Shown here: one piece after another, positions 30,948-42,600 of the stretch
How positions within the stretch are numbered: position 1 is the first letter of the stretch
Layout of the letters: each line of letters begins with the position of its first letter
Source of the DNA: a candidate division NC10 bacterium CSP1-5
GTDB lineage: Bacteria; Methylomirabilota; Methylomirabilia; Methylomirabilales; CSP1-5
Assembly: GCA_001443495.1 (NCBI GenBank)
Contig: LDXR01000011.1
Span: forward strand, 43,840-107,839
Length of the DNA stretch: 64,000 nt
Direction of reading: 5' to 3'
Position numbers and translations under genes: made by a program
The notes under the pieces: model-generated
Database searches by the model: none
What the model was told of the DNA's origin: nothing
Seen by the model: the letters and a program-made list of their open reading frames with translations, nothing else

Positions 30948-31733
30948 ATGCCACCCGATGGAACGACTGCAACAGACCCTGGAGTGACCACGCTGCCTGC
31001 TACACCGGCCGCGCCGCCGCCCGCAGTGCCTGCCCCTCAGCCACAAGTCTTTGGTCAGGCGGAACCGCCTCCCTTTGCCTCGTCCCGACAGTTGAGACAG
31101 GCCGGTGAGACTGAGCCTGGTGATACTTCCCCTGAATACTGGCGTGCCAAGTACGACGGTGTCATCGGCGCTGCCCAGGAACGCTGGAGGAAGATGACTG
31201 GCCAGATCGAAGCGGGCCAGATGGAGGTTCGTGCCCGAGATGACCAGATTGCCCGAATAACTACCGACCTGGAGGCCGTGCGTGCCCAGGCGGCCACTCT
31301 GGTCACCACACAGCAAGCTCTGGAAGCCGCAAACGCACAGATAGCCCAACTGCAAGGGCAGGTTGCTCGCCAAGCTGTCCTGATGAAGCACCCAAAACTT
31401 CTGTCCGCCACAGTGAAGGCCGAGGATGGAACGGAATCGAATCCGATCCTCGACTTGATCATGAACTCCAAGATGACCGCCGAGGAACTTGAGACGAAGG
31501 CCGTGGCCCTTGCGGCCACTCTGCAGCAGGTGTCTCCCTCGGTCGTTCTTCCCGGCACCGTTCCCCCTCCTCCCGAGCAATCCGTTGGAGAGGGGACACC
31601 GGAGTTCTATCACCAGAAGGCGATGGCCGCGCACGAGTCCTGGATTGCAGGCGGCATGAAAGACAAGGCACTCCAGGAAGAAGAGAGAAAGAATTGGGAG
31701 CTCAAAAGGACTGCATTGGTCGGCAAGCAGTAA
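30948..31733 (+). CDS. Capsid scaffolding protein
   Basis: The protein has a disordered Pro/Ala-rich start (residues 1-65), a long coiled coil (about 80-145: ARDDQIARITTDLEAVRAQA ...) and a charged C-terminal helix, the usual build of scaffolds that fill the procapsid and leave before packaging. It sits immediately upstream of the major capsid gene. No protease motif is visible. Scaffold identity is by architecture and place. Confidence 0.8.
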   Translation: MPPDGTTATDPGVTTLPATPAAPPPAVPAPQPQVFGQAEPPPFASSRQLRQAGETEPGDTSPEYWRAKYDGVIGAAQERWRKMTGQIEAGQMEVRARDDQIARITTDLEAVRAQAATLVTTQQALEAANAQIAQLQGQVARQAVLMKHPKLLSATVKAEDGTESNPILDLIMNSKMTAEELETKAVALAATLQQVSPSVVLPGTVPPPPEQSVGEGTPEFYHQKAMAAHESWIAGGMKDKALQEEERKNWELKRTALVGKQ

Positions 31734-31754
31734 TCTCAAACTTAGGAGGCCACA

Positions 31755-33179
31755 GTGGCACTCGAACTAGCACAATATCTCGACATTCACCCCATGGCGG
31801 CCTGGAACCGTGGTACGTGGGATGAACGAGACGCATCGGTGGACACGCGGTTCCACCAAGCCGACGTGATGTTCACACCCTGGGCGGATTACGTCCAGGT
31901 TCCCGTAGGGGTCGGCCTGAACAACTTCTTCTACACGGGTCGTGAGCTGATCCCATCGCACGCCAATCACAACCCGATTGGCTGGTACCAGCGCTACACG
32001 TCTGGTATCTACGTTGACACCCGTGAGCGGCGCCTGCGTTCCCGGTTCCGCTACGGCGGCAAGGCGCAATGGGACAAGGCCGACGAGTTGGTCACCCGTT
32101 TCGGAAACGACACGGACGCCTTCATCCGGGCGGCCATGAACGCGCAGCTTCTCAACAATGTCGTTGAGGTACACGAGAAGATCGCCCGAGATGCCGTGCT
32201 CAACAACGCTATGTACAAGTTCCTGGGCAACGGCGCAGTCTGGTCATCGGCCAACGACTTCGGGACACTGGACAGGTCGGGCACGTACAAGTTCGACATC
32301 CAGTACCTGGAAGAGATGTCGCTGCGTATGGCGATCCGCAGCAAGGATACACTGAAGCAACACGGTGATTACGCCAACCCGGTTCCCGGCCAGGACTTCC
32401 GCAGCAACGTCCTGATCTCGGTCCCGACTTCAGTTTACTGGGATCTATGGAACTCACCGGCGCGTGACTGGATGATTGACCTACGGCAGTTGAACGATCA
32501 GCGCATCATCAATGGTGGGGTCATCCAGTACCGCAACATCACGATCCAGGACTACGGGGTCGGGATGTCCTTGTGGTGTGCCGGCAAGATCGACAAACAG
32601 GTGAACATCACCAGCCCGGTGAACTGGGGCGATGGCGCCCCCGATCCCGAGACCGGCTCGGTCGACGGCATCTGGCTCACCGGTCAGGGCGGCACAGCCG
32701 TCACCCACTACGTCCAGTGTTCCGACTTCTCAGATGGTGACTTTGCGGTCGGTGACTTCGTGGCGCTGCATGCGTCCCGAACCAGTGATTGGGGAATCAC
32801 GAACGGCGTGAACTTCCTGGACGGCAAGACGATCATCATGGAAGTTCAGGCTGTGGATACAACCAATAATCGACTGGTGTTCCGCTATCCGATCACCGAA
32901 GAGTTCAACGAGGCGGTCACCGCGGGCGTGTACGGCTACGTCACCAAGGCGCAGCATGTGTACCCCGTGTACGCAGTCGGCGCTCGTGGGATGGTGGTCT
33001 GGGCAGGACGCGAGAAGATCGTTTGGAATCGTCCAACGGACGAGAACGCCGACTTCCCCTCGATCGAGCGCGTCACCTGGCAGGAGCGCGGCGAAATGAA
33101 TCAGCAGAACCCGGACGTGTACGAGGTCCTCTTCTGTGAAGGGTCATTCGCCAATCGTGGTGCAGTGAGCATCCAGTAA
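31755..33179 (+). CDS. Major capsid protein
   Basis: Starts at GTG 31755 behind TTAGGAGGCCACA. At 474 residues, placed after the scaffold and before connectors, it is the expected HK97-fold shell subunit. The N-terminus (LDIHPMAAWNRGTWDERDAS) and the long beta-rich middle fit larger HK97-type subunits; residues about 310-400 look like an inserted domain. I do not recognise a closer relative. No separate protease is seen, so cleavage of the subunit is not predicted. Confidence 0.85.
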   Translation: MALELAQYLDIHPMAAWNRGTWDERDASVDTRFHQADVMFTPWADYVQVPVGVGLNNFFYTGRELIPSHANHNPIGWYQRYTSGIYVDTRERRLRSRFRYGGKAQWDKADELVTRFGNDTDAFIRAAMNAQLLNNVVEVHEKIARDAVLNNAMYKFLGNGAVWSSANDFGTLDRSGTYKFDIQYLEEMSLRMAIRSKDTLKQHGDYANPVPGQDFRSNVLISVPTSVYWDLWNSPARDWMIDLRQLNDQRIINGGVIQYRNITIQDYGVGMSLWCAGKIDKQVNITSPVNWGDGAPDPETGSVDGIWLTGQGGTAVTHYVQCSDFSDGDFAVGDFVALHASRTSDWGITNGVNFLDGKTIIMEVQAVDTTNNRLVFRYPITEEFNEAVTAGVYGYVTKAQHVYPVYAVGARGMVVWAGREKIVWNRPTDENADFPSIERVTWQERGEMNQQNPDVYEVLFCEGSFANRGAVSIQ

Positions 33180-33183
33180 TTTC

Positions 33184-33849
33184 ATGAGCACGACCTGGGG
33201 CACGATCAACGATAAGCTCAGTTACTTCCTGGATGACGTGACTGTGACCGATGTCACGCCGCAACACGTCACTCCAATGAGGATTGCGGCCTGGAACTGG
33301 GCGCAGGATGCTTTCTGCGCCCATACCGCCCGCGAACGAGAGCAAAGCCTGGTTATCCGGGAAGGAGGCCGGCTGGCCGACCTACCCGTCGACTTCTTCG
33401 AGATGGGCATGATCTACGATCCCGCCAACTCGAAGATATGGGCAAAGAGACGCTTCCAAGAAGACGGTTACCGAAGCGAGACCGATCAGGAGTTGGCCTT
33501 CTGGGTGTGGGGAAATGTTCTACACCTGGAGACGCCATCGAGCAATCGGGAACTGGTTCTGCACTACTACGCTACCTGGCCAGCGATAGAGTATCGCCTG
33601 GACGGGGATGGGAATGTTCTCGTGGTGCAGCCTGAGATCTACATTCCCATGTGGGCCGAGCACCCGCTTTCCTTCCTGGCCGGGGCGTTCATCCTGCAGC
33701 CGCAGGCGGTCGCCTCGTCCATGAATCGAGAGTACAACATCAAGCTTGACTCCGGGACGCCTGTGGACAACTCACGGGCGGCCCAGGCCCGCGAGATGTG
33801 GAACTGGTATAAGAACCTGATCGCACTCCATCCTCCTCAGACGAGGTAG
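33184..33849 (+). CDS. Head-tail adaptor (connector) protein
   Basis: A helical, Trp-rich 221-residue protein just after the capsid gene, starting MSTTWGTINDKLSYFLDD. Adaptors that dock under the portal are of this size and place, and the pattern of an early helix with a central strand region (ELVLHYYATWPAIEYRL) fits. Identification mostly by position. Confidence 0.7.
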   Translation: MSTTWGTINDKLSYFLDDVTVTDVTPQHVTPMRIAAWNWAQDAFCAHTAREREQSLVIREGGRLADLPVDFFEMGMIYDPANSKIWAKRRFQEDGYRSETDQELAFWVWGNVLHLETPSSNRELVLHYYATWPAIEYRLDGDGNVLVVQPEIYIPMWAEHPLSFLAGAFILQPQAVASSMNREYNIKLDSGTPVDNSRAAQAREMWNWYKNLIALHPPQTR

Positions 33850-33852
33850 GGT

Positions 33853-34422
33853 ATGTCGGCCATCAAGCACCTGCTGAATGTGCGAATCCTGGACACCCTG
33901 AAAAAGGTCTGCATGACCGACCTGTCGGCTAACAATACGACGCGGGTGGACGGGGTATACCTCAGAACGCAGGGAAATCCTGGAAAGGATCGGATCGCAC
34001 TCGTGTTGCTCAACTTCGATCCCATCCTGGATACAGCCTGGACGGACGGCACACTGGCAGACCGGAGGGCCAACACGCTCGGTCTCCACATGCCACCGGC
34101 CATAATCGGCGGTGATACCTCCGAGTTCATCCGGGGGGTCGTCGAGGCGGTCGGGCTCCTCACCCGATCTCGTGAGGACCCCGTTGAGGCGGACGCCGTG
34201 ATCCAGGAAGCACTGGCGCGTGCTAAGTTTGCTCTCAGAAATATGGATATACGGGACTTGGTGGATGAGTACGGGGAGAGAGTACACCTCTTCCTGGTCG
34301 CAGGTGTGGTGGAGTACGACTCTGGAGCGAAGACGGCGAATACCACCCGCTTCTTCCTTCGCTGGTCTGCGCTCACCACGACTGGGCCAAAGCCTTATCC
34401 CACCGGCATCCCCTTGTCGTGA
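33853..34422 (+). CDS. Neck or tail-completion protein, 189 aa
   Basis: Lies between the adaptor and the tail tube gene, where neck and tail-terminator proteins are encoded. It begins MSAIKHLLNVRILDTLKKVC and has a mixed fold. No definite family. Function assigned by order only. Confidence 0.62.
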   Translation: MSAIKHLLNVRILDTLKKVCMTDLSANNTTRVDGVYLRTQGNPGKDRIALVLLNFDPILDTAWTDGTLADRRANTLGLHMPPAIIGGDTSEFIRGVVEAVGLLTRSREDPVEADAVIQEALARAKFALRNMDIRDLVDEYGERVHLFLVAGVVEYDSGAKTANTTRFFLRWSALTTTGPKPYPTGIPLS

Positions 34423-34454
34423 TCGCAACCTAAGTCGTCAACAGGAGAATCCCA

Positions 34455-35801
34455 ATGGGACAAATTCACATCGCAGCAGCATCCCAGTTCGGTCTTGCCA
34501 TTCAGAGGGACCACAACCTCATGAGTGCGACACCCGCCTGGCGAAAGTTTCCCTTTACCGCAGCGCCGTTCGGCCCCACACAGCCTTCCCGGAACCTACC
34601 CCTAGAAGCGGGCTCGGACATCACGCCACGCGGTATGTACAAGACCGGTGTCTGGGGAGCCGGCCAACTCGCCTTCCTGCCTCGTCTCCAGGATGACATC
34701 GGTCATATACTCCTGGCGGCCATGGGCAAGGATACTGTCACAGACAACTTCGCCTTCAACATCGACGGCGGCGGCGCCGACTCAGCCGAGACCGGCTCGT
34801 ACATCCACACCTTCACCCACGACTCGGCCCAGACCAACTACACGCCGTATATGTCTGTGCGGCGCTTCCTGGAAGGGGTGACGGCCACGGGCGTAGATGC
34901 TCTGGGCGAGCAGATGCAGGACGCTCGTATCGGCAGCCTAGAGCTCAACCTGCCGTCGATGGGCGTGCTCTCGGCCACCATGGACTTGATGGCACGCTCG
35001 CCGGAAGACGAAGACCTGTTCGTCCCGAAACGCTACACGGCGGCCACGATCTCTGTGAGTGCCACAGACGACAGCTTCAACGACTCGGCATCCGGTTTCC
35101 AGCGCTTCGAGCCGGGCGACTCCATCGTCACGTCGGGCTTCACGGAAGCGGGTAACAATGGCACGTTCACCGTCGTCACGGCGACGACGGCCAAGATCAC
35201 GGTGGCCGAGGCCCTGACAACCGAGATCGCCGGCGCTGGCCATAGTGTGAACATCAACTGGCTCACCGATGCTTACGACTCCGACGATGCGTTTTCAATC
35301 GCAGCCGATCCGAAGTCGCAGGTCATCATTGAGGGCGAGCAGTTGCAGTGTTCGGGTCTGACGGTGACCATCACGAACTCTCTGCTGCCGGTCGAGCAGG
35401 CCATGATCATCGGGGAGTACAGTCCTCTAGACTTCCCGAACATCACACGCCAGATCACGTTCCGGGCGACAGCCCTGATCAGCAACTACGATCTATATCG
35501 GGCTCTGATCACCAACTCGACGACCGGGAAGCGATTCTCGGCCTCTCCCTTCACGGGAGACGTGGACTTCCGGGCTTACAGTCCCCTGACTTACCTATCG
35601 GGCGCACGGCAGTTCGCCCTGAATGTTCGCACCACCCAGGGGAATGTGTCCTGGGCGTTGCAGGGTGCTCTGCCGTTCACGGCTGGACAGCCAGTGATCA
35701 TCACTCTTCTCGGCACCGTCCAGAAGCCGGTGAGCCCCCCTTACGCCGAGGTGCGCTTCCAGAATACCGTCAGCGCAGCGTATGCCATACCGACCAGCTA
35801 A
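34455..35801 (+). CDS. Major tail (tube) protein with inserted beta domain
   Basis: This 448-residue protein stands where the tail tube subunit is always found, before chaperone and tape measure genes. Residues about 190-270 hold the beta domain shared with the head protein at 29,760 (RYTAATISVSATDDSFNDSA ... ), and the outer parts are beta-rich. AACAGGAGAATCCCA precedes the ATG. The insert would decorate the tube surface. A strong hairpin follows the stop codon. Confidence 0.78.
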   Translation: MGQIHIAAASQFGLAIQRDHNLMSATPAWRKFPFTAAPFGPTQPSRNLPLEAGSDITPRGMYKTGVWGAGQLAFLPRLQDDIGHILLAAMGKDTVTDNFAFNIDGGGADSAETGSYIHTFTHDSAQTNYTPYMSVRRFLEGVTATGVDALGEQMQDARIGSLELNLPSMGVLSATMDLMARSPEDEDLFVPKRYTAATISVSATDDSFNDSASGFQRFEPGDSIVTSGFTEAGNNGTFTVVTATTAKITVAEALTTEIAGAGHSVNINWLTDAYDSDDAFSIAADPKSQVIIEGEQLQCSGLTVTITNSLLPVEQAMIIGEYSPLDFPNITRQITFRATALISNYDLYRALITNSTTGKRFSASPFTGDVDFRAYSPLTYLSGARQFALNVRTTQGNVSWALQGALPFTAGQPVIITLLGTVQKPVSPPYAEVRFQNTVSAAYAIPTS

Positions 35802-35808
35802 TCGAGCC

Positions 35809-35834
35809 GGGTAGGGGGAGCAATCCCCCTACCC
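35809..35834 (+). terminator. Perfect hairpin after the tail tube gene
   Basis: GGGTAGGGGGA pairs perfectly with TCCCCCTACCC around a GCAA loop, 8 bases after the tube stop. There is no T run, so it is probably an RNA-stabilising or partial-attenuation hairpin that keeps tube expression above that of the tape measure. Confidence 0.6.
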
Positions 35835-35847
35835 ACCAGGAGATACC

Positions 35848-36324
35848 ATGGATCTCGCACTCTATCCGACCATCAGTGAGCCGATCAAATTGGCCGACAT
35901 CTCGCCAGCTTTCAAGTCCCTGGAAGACCAACAGTTGGACGGCCTTCCTGACGAGGAACGGGACGCCAAACGGGTGTGGGTCGTTGTCCGGCAGGCGACC
36001 GAAGAAGATCAGATCCGGAGAACGGATTTGCAGTCGAAACGAGAGGTACGATACACCGGGGCCGACGAAAGCGGATTGGCCGTGTCTGAAGTGATTGATG
36101 ATAACTGGCGTGAGCGGATCCAGCACGAAGCCTACTGGACTCTGCAAGACGTGGGCAACCTGGAACGCAACGGAAAGCCGGTCTTCCCCAAGATGCCGGC
36201 CAACATCATGAAGTGGGAGGAGTTCACCTCGATATGGGGCAAGCTCCACCCGTTGGTTGCCCAGACCATCCATCGGGCGGTTCGTCAGTTCAATCCAGAC
36301 TGGGACTGGCAGCAAGCAAAATGA
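35848..36324 (+). CDS. Tail assembly chaperone candidate 1, 158 aa
   Basis: Two small genes joined by overlap between tube and tape measure are the standard tail chaperone pair, which coats the tape measure during assembly. This first one is acidic and helical (MDLALYPTISEPIKLADISP). CAGGAGATACC precedes ATG 35848. Assigned by context. Confidence 0.7.
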   Translation: MDLALYPTISEPIKLADISPAFKSLEDQQLDGLPDEERDAKRVWVVVRQATEEDQIRRTDLQSKREVRYTGADESGLAVSEVIDDNWRERIQHEAYWTLQDVGNLERNGKPVFPKMPANIMKWEEFTSIWGKLHPLVAQTIHRAVRQFNPDWDWQQAK

Positions 36325-36683
36325 TGAGCGCCCACTATCGCCAGATTCAGGAGGCGGTAGCGGGTGCACTCAAGTACGAGTATTACCAAGCCGAACGCCT
36401 CAAGTTCGGCAACACCTTCTCCATGGTGCCTGAGTCAGCCCTCTTCCCGGAGGGAGTTCAGAAGATGCCAGAGGTCTACTGGCTCTATCGCAAGTGCCGA
36501 ACCTGGAACAGCCTGTGGTGGCCAGGTGGTGTTGCCTCACAGCCACACATCCTGATGAACGAGTTCGAGGCGTGCGCCTCGGGCGAGTCCGACTTCCGAG
36601 AGTGGATGGATCAAGTCCTGGAGCAGAAGTTCCAACAAGGGAACGGCAAGAATGATCTTCAAAACCTCTTCAACCGGACCTAG
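36321..36683 (+). CDS. Tail assembly chaperone candidate 2, 120 aa
   Basis: ATG 36321 overlaps the stop of the first chaperone-like gene. In many phages the second product is made by ribosomal frameshifting; here the overlap GCAAAATGATG lacks a classical X-XXY-YYZ slip site, so reinitiation is more likely. It is helical with many Tyr and Trp (EYYQAERLKFGNTF). Assigned by context. Confidence 0.62.
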   Translation: MMSAHYRQIQEAVAGALKYEYYQAERLKFGNTFSMVPESALFPEGVQKMPEVYWLYRKCRTWNSLWWPGGVASQPHILMNEFEACASGESDFREWMDQVLEQKFQQGNGKNDLQNLFNRT

Positions 36684-36685
36684 CG

Positions 36686-39600
36686 ATGCCTCCTCCTGAT
36701 CGTCCCGAAGTCAGACCGAGCGCGGCCGCTTATTCCGCTAAAGGCTGGCCCTACCTCTCCAGCGATCCCAAGCAGGGTTTCTGGTCATCTGAAGACATCA
36801 AGCACGGTGAAGAGTTCGATCAGTTTGTCTCAGACACACTGATCCCCTTCGTAAAAGCCCATCCTGAGACTCTTTCCGGGACGGGCGTTGCGCGTATCTC
36901 CACTCAGATCAAGGGGCTGACCGGCAGAGCTTACGATATTCCCTATAAGGGACGGCCTGACGTCGTGCTCTGGAACGGTGGCGATAAGATCATCAACGTC
37001 TCAGACGTTAAGGTCTCCACGCCCACCGAGAAGGTCCACTTCCAGCCTGAGAAATACACCGGCACCCCGAAGGAAGAGGGCTATTTTCTCCAGCCCCAAA
37101 TGTATGCCCACGCACTCCGAGAAAGCCTTGCCCCAGGAGCAAAGGCCAGCCTGTTCTTTGCTCCCAAGACCATTGCGACAGACATCATCGTCGCTTGGCA
37201 CGGCCTGAACGAAGAGAACCGGGTTGAGTACGCCCGCCAGATCATGAGGCGTATGACGGGTCAGAACGTCGAGGAAATCCCTCATCTTTCCTCGGAGCTA
37301 GTACCGGTTAAGAACATCACCTATTCTGAGCGGCCTGTGGCCGAGGCCAAAGAGTTTCAGCCCGGCGGCACTCTCTATACCCCCATCCGTGCCGCCTCTG
37401 ATGAGGCAGGTCTCATTGAGAAGTGGACTGGATTTCACCCCCATCGACTGAGTGAGTTCGAGAGAGGCACTGGCGAACCCGGCTCGCCTGTCATCCCGTT
37501 TGCTTGGCGGCGAGATATGCGGGCGCTGTACGAGATCGCCGGCATGCTGGCGAAGGGCGCCCGGAAGGGAGACTTCTCGGAAGAAGAGGCTATCAAAGAG
37601 CTTCAATCTCATATGCAAGAGATCGGGGTCAGTAGCTTTGATCCGACCCGTCTCCCGCAGAGGGCTGCCGAAAAGCCAACCGAGCCAGTTGCCGAAACAT
37701 CCCCTCTGGGCTTTGCACGTGTGGCCTACGGCCGCGTCAAAGAGATTCTGGGAGCCAAGTCCATTCTCACCCAGGGCGGCCGCTTCATTCTGCCCGACAT
37801 TGCCTCCGAGAAGGAAACGGGGGAGATGCCGGTCGTCCAGGAAGGGCGATTGGGTGAGTTCCGTGGCCAGCCGACGATCGATGATGTGCTTGTCACGCCC
37901 GTCCAGTTTGAAGCCGGCATGAGGCCCGTCCAGCCCGAGATCTTCTCGGAGTTGATGCACGTGTGGCGTAAATCCATTGGAGAGGGGATGACTCCCCGGG
38001 CGGCCATGCGTCTCGTGAACGAGAGACGCCGCAAGCTCATGGAAGGGATGCCCAGAGTCGGGCCTGTCTTTGGCGAGACGTCGACCGCGGCCGGAGAAGC
38101 CCTGAACCAGTTGGCTGTGAAGATCAACCAAGTAGGTCAGGAACGCGAGTCTGGCGACCCGATGACCGTCCAGAGATGGTACGAGAAGTCGGGCGGCCTG
38201 GTGGCACGTGGACGTGATCCAAGCTTGGGCTATGACATTGAGCAACTCAACAAGGCTCTTCCCGGCCATGTTTCTACGCCGGGAAGAATCAGAGCGGGTC
38301 TTCTGCTGGAGCAGATTGCCAAGATCCGCAAACGGGTGTCGATGGCTGCACGCCGGGACTACATGCTCTCGGCGGCCCCTGAAACGGGTCGGAACATCAT
38401 CTCCCCGTTCCGCATGGAAGGAGCTCCTCGTTCTGAGCGAGGCATCCACTTCAATGTGGGGTACACCCCGAACTTGCCAGAAGGCATGATGTTGATGGAC
38501 GCCGCAACCATGCGGCAGATGGATGCCCAGGGCGGCTTTGTCCTTCCCCACCAGGAAGACATCCCTCTTCCTTCGGGTGTGGACTTTACACCGGACGAGG
38601 AAGCCTATCGCCGGCAGACCGGTGGCTCAATCCCCCTGGGGCGGCTGGGGCACGCCCGGGAGATAGCGTTCAAGGCCAAGCAGTTCATGCAGTTTGCAGT
38701 CAATCGCGCCTTCCAGCATTATGAGAGTGGCGAGTCCATGCTGCGGGTGGAGGGCGTGGGGAAGGTTAGCGGTGAGCAGGAGTTGATCAAGTCCTGGCTC
38801 GGAAACAAAGCGGTTGGCATGGCCTACGAGGACTTGAATAAACGGGTTGAGGGGGGTGCCCTGAACATTGAAGCGCTGATGCCAGTTGCACAAGCGCCTC
38901 GTCAGGAACTTTTCTCGCTGGTGAGTGACTATTACGCTACCAAGAAACGCGGCTTTGAGCTGTTAACTAAAACGCTTCAGTCGATGGGTCTTGACCCTTA
39001 CAAAGAAGGATTGGTCGAGGACTATGATCCCGAAGAACGGGAGTGGGCCCGGAAGAGCAAGGCGGCCATCACCGGCAAACGCCTGATCTGGGGCGAAAAA
39101 CTAGACCCCTACATCATCCAAATCGGACGAGCCATTCAGCAGCAGATGGTGAAGCAGAACGTCCGCATGAGTATCCCGGTCAGCTACGAGGAGGCCGAAA
39201 CCTACGCCCGTGTTCATGGGCGGGAGTCGTTGGGCCAGATCGACTGGGATGACTGGCGGCAGAATCGGAACGAGCGTCGGGAAGTCACCTTCCAGGGGGC
39301 GATGCCGGTCGGCGGCCGCATGTTCCAGATGGAGAAACTCTGGACGGGCCGGGCTCAGGCCACGCTCGGTGAGTTGCAGGCCATGCCGCCTCGTATGGCC
39401 GAAAGGGCACTCCGGGAAGGAGGGCACCAGCGCCAGTATTACGAGAGTCTGCTGAAATCGGCTACTGCCTCACGGGACCCAACCACTCGCGAGGACATGA
39501 ATGTCGTCAGCCTAGCAGACCTCCGAGAAGAGATCGCCAAGCTACCATCTGAGCTCTCGTTTGTTGAGAAGATGGCTCAGGTTACGCCAGGCCGGTATGT

Positions 39601-42600
39601 TGACATTGGGGGCGGAGTGATCACTCCGCCATTGCCGCAGATGTCGATCATGAGCGTTCCGAGTGAAGTCACGGGAATGGTCAACCCCATTCCCGGCACC
39701 GAGAAGGACGTGTTCCCCCAAGAGGAACATAACGCGATCATCCACTATTACGAGACGCTCGTCAAAGCCCGGGCCGGCTCAAATGAAGAGGCGCGTGCCT
39801 TCGGCCAGGTACGTGATCGGATGAATCGACTGATGGGCACAAAGGCCGTGGCGAAAGGGTTGGTCTCCTCAGATGTGACAGGTCGCATGGGGACAGAAGG
39901 GACGTATGCCTTCATTCCCGGCGCCCGTCCTATGGAAGTCATCGTTGGTGAAAAAGCGTTGCGGGAACTGACCGGTATGCCTTCAGGGGATATGAGCCAG
40001 GAGGCACTGGATCGGTACGTTGAGACAGGTATGACCGCCTTGGGCCAGAGGCGACCAGACGTGCTACAAGGCGTAACGTCCATGCCGGGCTTCCGGATCG
40101 TGACGACCGCCGAGGCGGGCCGCTTGGGAATCCCCGTTCCTCGGAACTTCCAGGGGATGGCTTTCTCCCAGATGATCGCCAACCGCTTCCAAGGGGACGC
40201 AGATGGGGACCAGGTGGCTCTCTTCCTGGCCACCGTGTTCAAGATTGGCAAGTCCATCACCACGCCGGGCGAGGCCGCCAGGAGATCCACAGAGGAAGAG
40301 TTCCTGGAACGGCAGTTCCGGTTCCTGGAGCTGGTGACCGGTGAGCAGGTACACGGTCAGCGCACTTGGGAGAACTACTTGACGGTTGAGGATGATCTGG
40401 TCAGACGAACCGGCATGAAGGCATCCGAACTCGCCAAGTGGATGCAGAATGTCGGCAAGGCGCCCAAGACGGCCGATGAGTTCTTTGGTAGCCTGGAGCA
40501 GATGAACGCCTCGGTCACCACCAAGGACGCTCGTCAGGCATACCTCGTCGAGCAGATTGCCCAGAAGCAGCGGGGCGATGTGTTCAACCCGTTTGTAAGG
40601 AACCTGTCCATCGCGATGAAGTCGATGGGTATGAACACCCAGAGCGAACAGGATACTCTGGCGCGTACCTCCTATTTCGCCTATCAAGCTTCTCTGGACG
40701 AGCCGGTCTCGTCCGGCATGAGAACCCTGATGGGCATCATGAACTCCTATTCGTTGAGGACGGGCGGGGAAGACGACCCGACCAGCCGAGGTCGGGTACG
40801 CGGCAAGATTCGGGAAACCCTCGATCCCACAATGGGCAAGCCGCCCGAGCGAGAAGTTGACTTCCAGGCCCTCCCCAAGGAGATCATCCGGGCTGTCCTG
40901 GAAGCCGAGGAGTTCCGTGGCTTTGCCGACCCCACTAAAGAACAGCTCAACAAAGCCTGGCATCGGGACGTGGCAACCCTCCTTTCGTCCAATCCTGAGA
41001 CGAGAACAGGAATTGCCAAGAGGCTTGAGGGGGTCACCCGTGACGACGTGACCGAAGAGCTGGTCAACGACCTAATTCAGGGGATGGGCGGTGAGCAGGG
41101 CTTCTGGAAAGAGGCAGGCCCTCTGACAGCCGTGATTGGCACTCGTATCACCAACCGGGGTGTTCAGAGTAAAGCGCCCTGGCTGCGTGGCATCATGCGA
41201 GATGTCATCAACAATCCACAGTACACCAACTTCCAGCAGACCGCTAAGGGACGGCAGCCGACCGGTGGATTCGGCTTCTTCGAGCGCCTAGCAACCCCGA
41301 TGCTAGCCGCCCAACGTCTGGAAAGCGGCAATATCGCGCCTTGGGTGACAGGCGAAAAGTCTGAGGACGAGGAAGAGAGAGCTCGTGGACTATTGTCCGA
41401 CCTGGCTTCCGCTGGCCTGCTTCCGACTTACGTGACTGAGACAGTCTCCCGTGGCCTGGAAGCGTTCCGCCAGAAATCCTGGGAGGCGATGCAGCGTATC
41501 CGTCTGGGAGTGGGAGTTCCAAGCCTCGATGAGTATGACAATCCAGGTTCTTCTGGGAACCTAGCCAACATAAACGACGAAGAACGCGAGCTACTAGAGG
41601 CGCGGCGGAAGATAGCCAAGGAGGAACGGGATCGGCTGGACGCGGCCATGAAGGCTCGTGTGTCTGGTGAGTTGAGCCCTGAAGAACTAGCAGCTCGTTT
41701 CGATCCGACTGCCCCAGCGCCAACTCCTCGTGCCCAGGGAGGCGGTGGACGCAAGCCACCCAGTAGAAGACCGCCTGTGATGGCAATACCACCTGAGCCT
41801 GAGACACCACCCGAGCCGAGGCTCACGCCCCAGACACCAGGTGGGGTTACCCCTGGAGAATCGGCTCGCGCAGCCGGCATCTTCCAGGAAGGAAGCGGGA
41901 TTGAGACGGCTGAATTTGTTGCTCGTCGGCGAGCACAAGCAAAAGCCGAACGGGAAGCCTCGACGACGACCGGCTACAAAGAGCCGGGCCAGGTTCCAGC
42001 CGACATTGCCGCACAGTCGATGGGTGATTTCGTCAAGCTCCTCACCGAGGAAGGGGGAGATGTTGGGAGAGCCATCGGTCGGGTTCTTATGTACCAGGGA
42101 CGTCCAAAGAATCTTGGTTATAAGTACGGGGGTGAGCGCTTTCAGGAGCAGTTGTCGATCATCAGACAGCGCATCAAAGAGGGACAGACTTTCGGCCAGG
42201 CCATGGCAGAAACATTCCCGCCTGGCACAACTGAAGGAGGAGAAAGATACGAAGGCGGTGTACTTGAGCAGATGTTCCAAGGCAAGATGACTCCGGCCGC
42301 GGCCGAGACGTTCCGCCGTCTCGAATCGGGCCGGGTGACCGAGAAGTTCATTGCAGAACGATTCGCGGAAATGAAGACACTCGGTGGTGGGGCAGTGGGG
42401 CCCGAGTCGACCGCCGAGAACTTCCGGCAGATTGCGGCCGCCGCGATCCAACAGAAGGAGACGAACAAGTATCTCAAAGATTTCGGAGAGACCCTTCAAA
42501 CGGCACGCCGACACACTGAGGATTTCGGGGATGTCCTGAAGCGCATCCAGCAGGGTAGGGAGGCTCCTGCTGAACGGAAATGGGCACAGGAGATGATGGC

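Noticed and set aside
36300..36330. Programmed frameshift between the two tail chaperone-like genes
   Set aside because: The overlap has no X-XXY-YYZ slippery heptamer; an ATGA-type reinitiation explains the arrangement.
37298..38551. A 417-codon minus-strand frame
   Set aside because: It is antisense to the giant tape measure gene and shows no motif; the plus frame has the nuclease residues.
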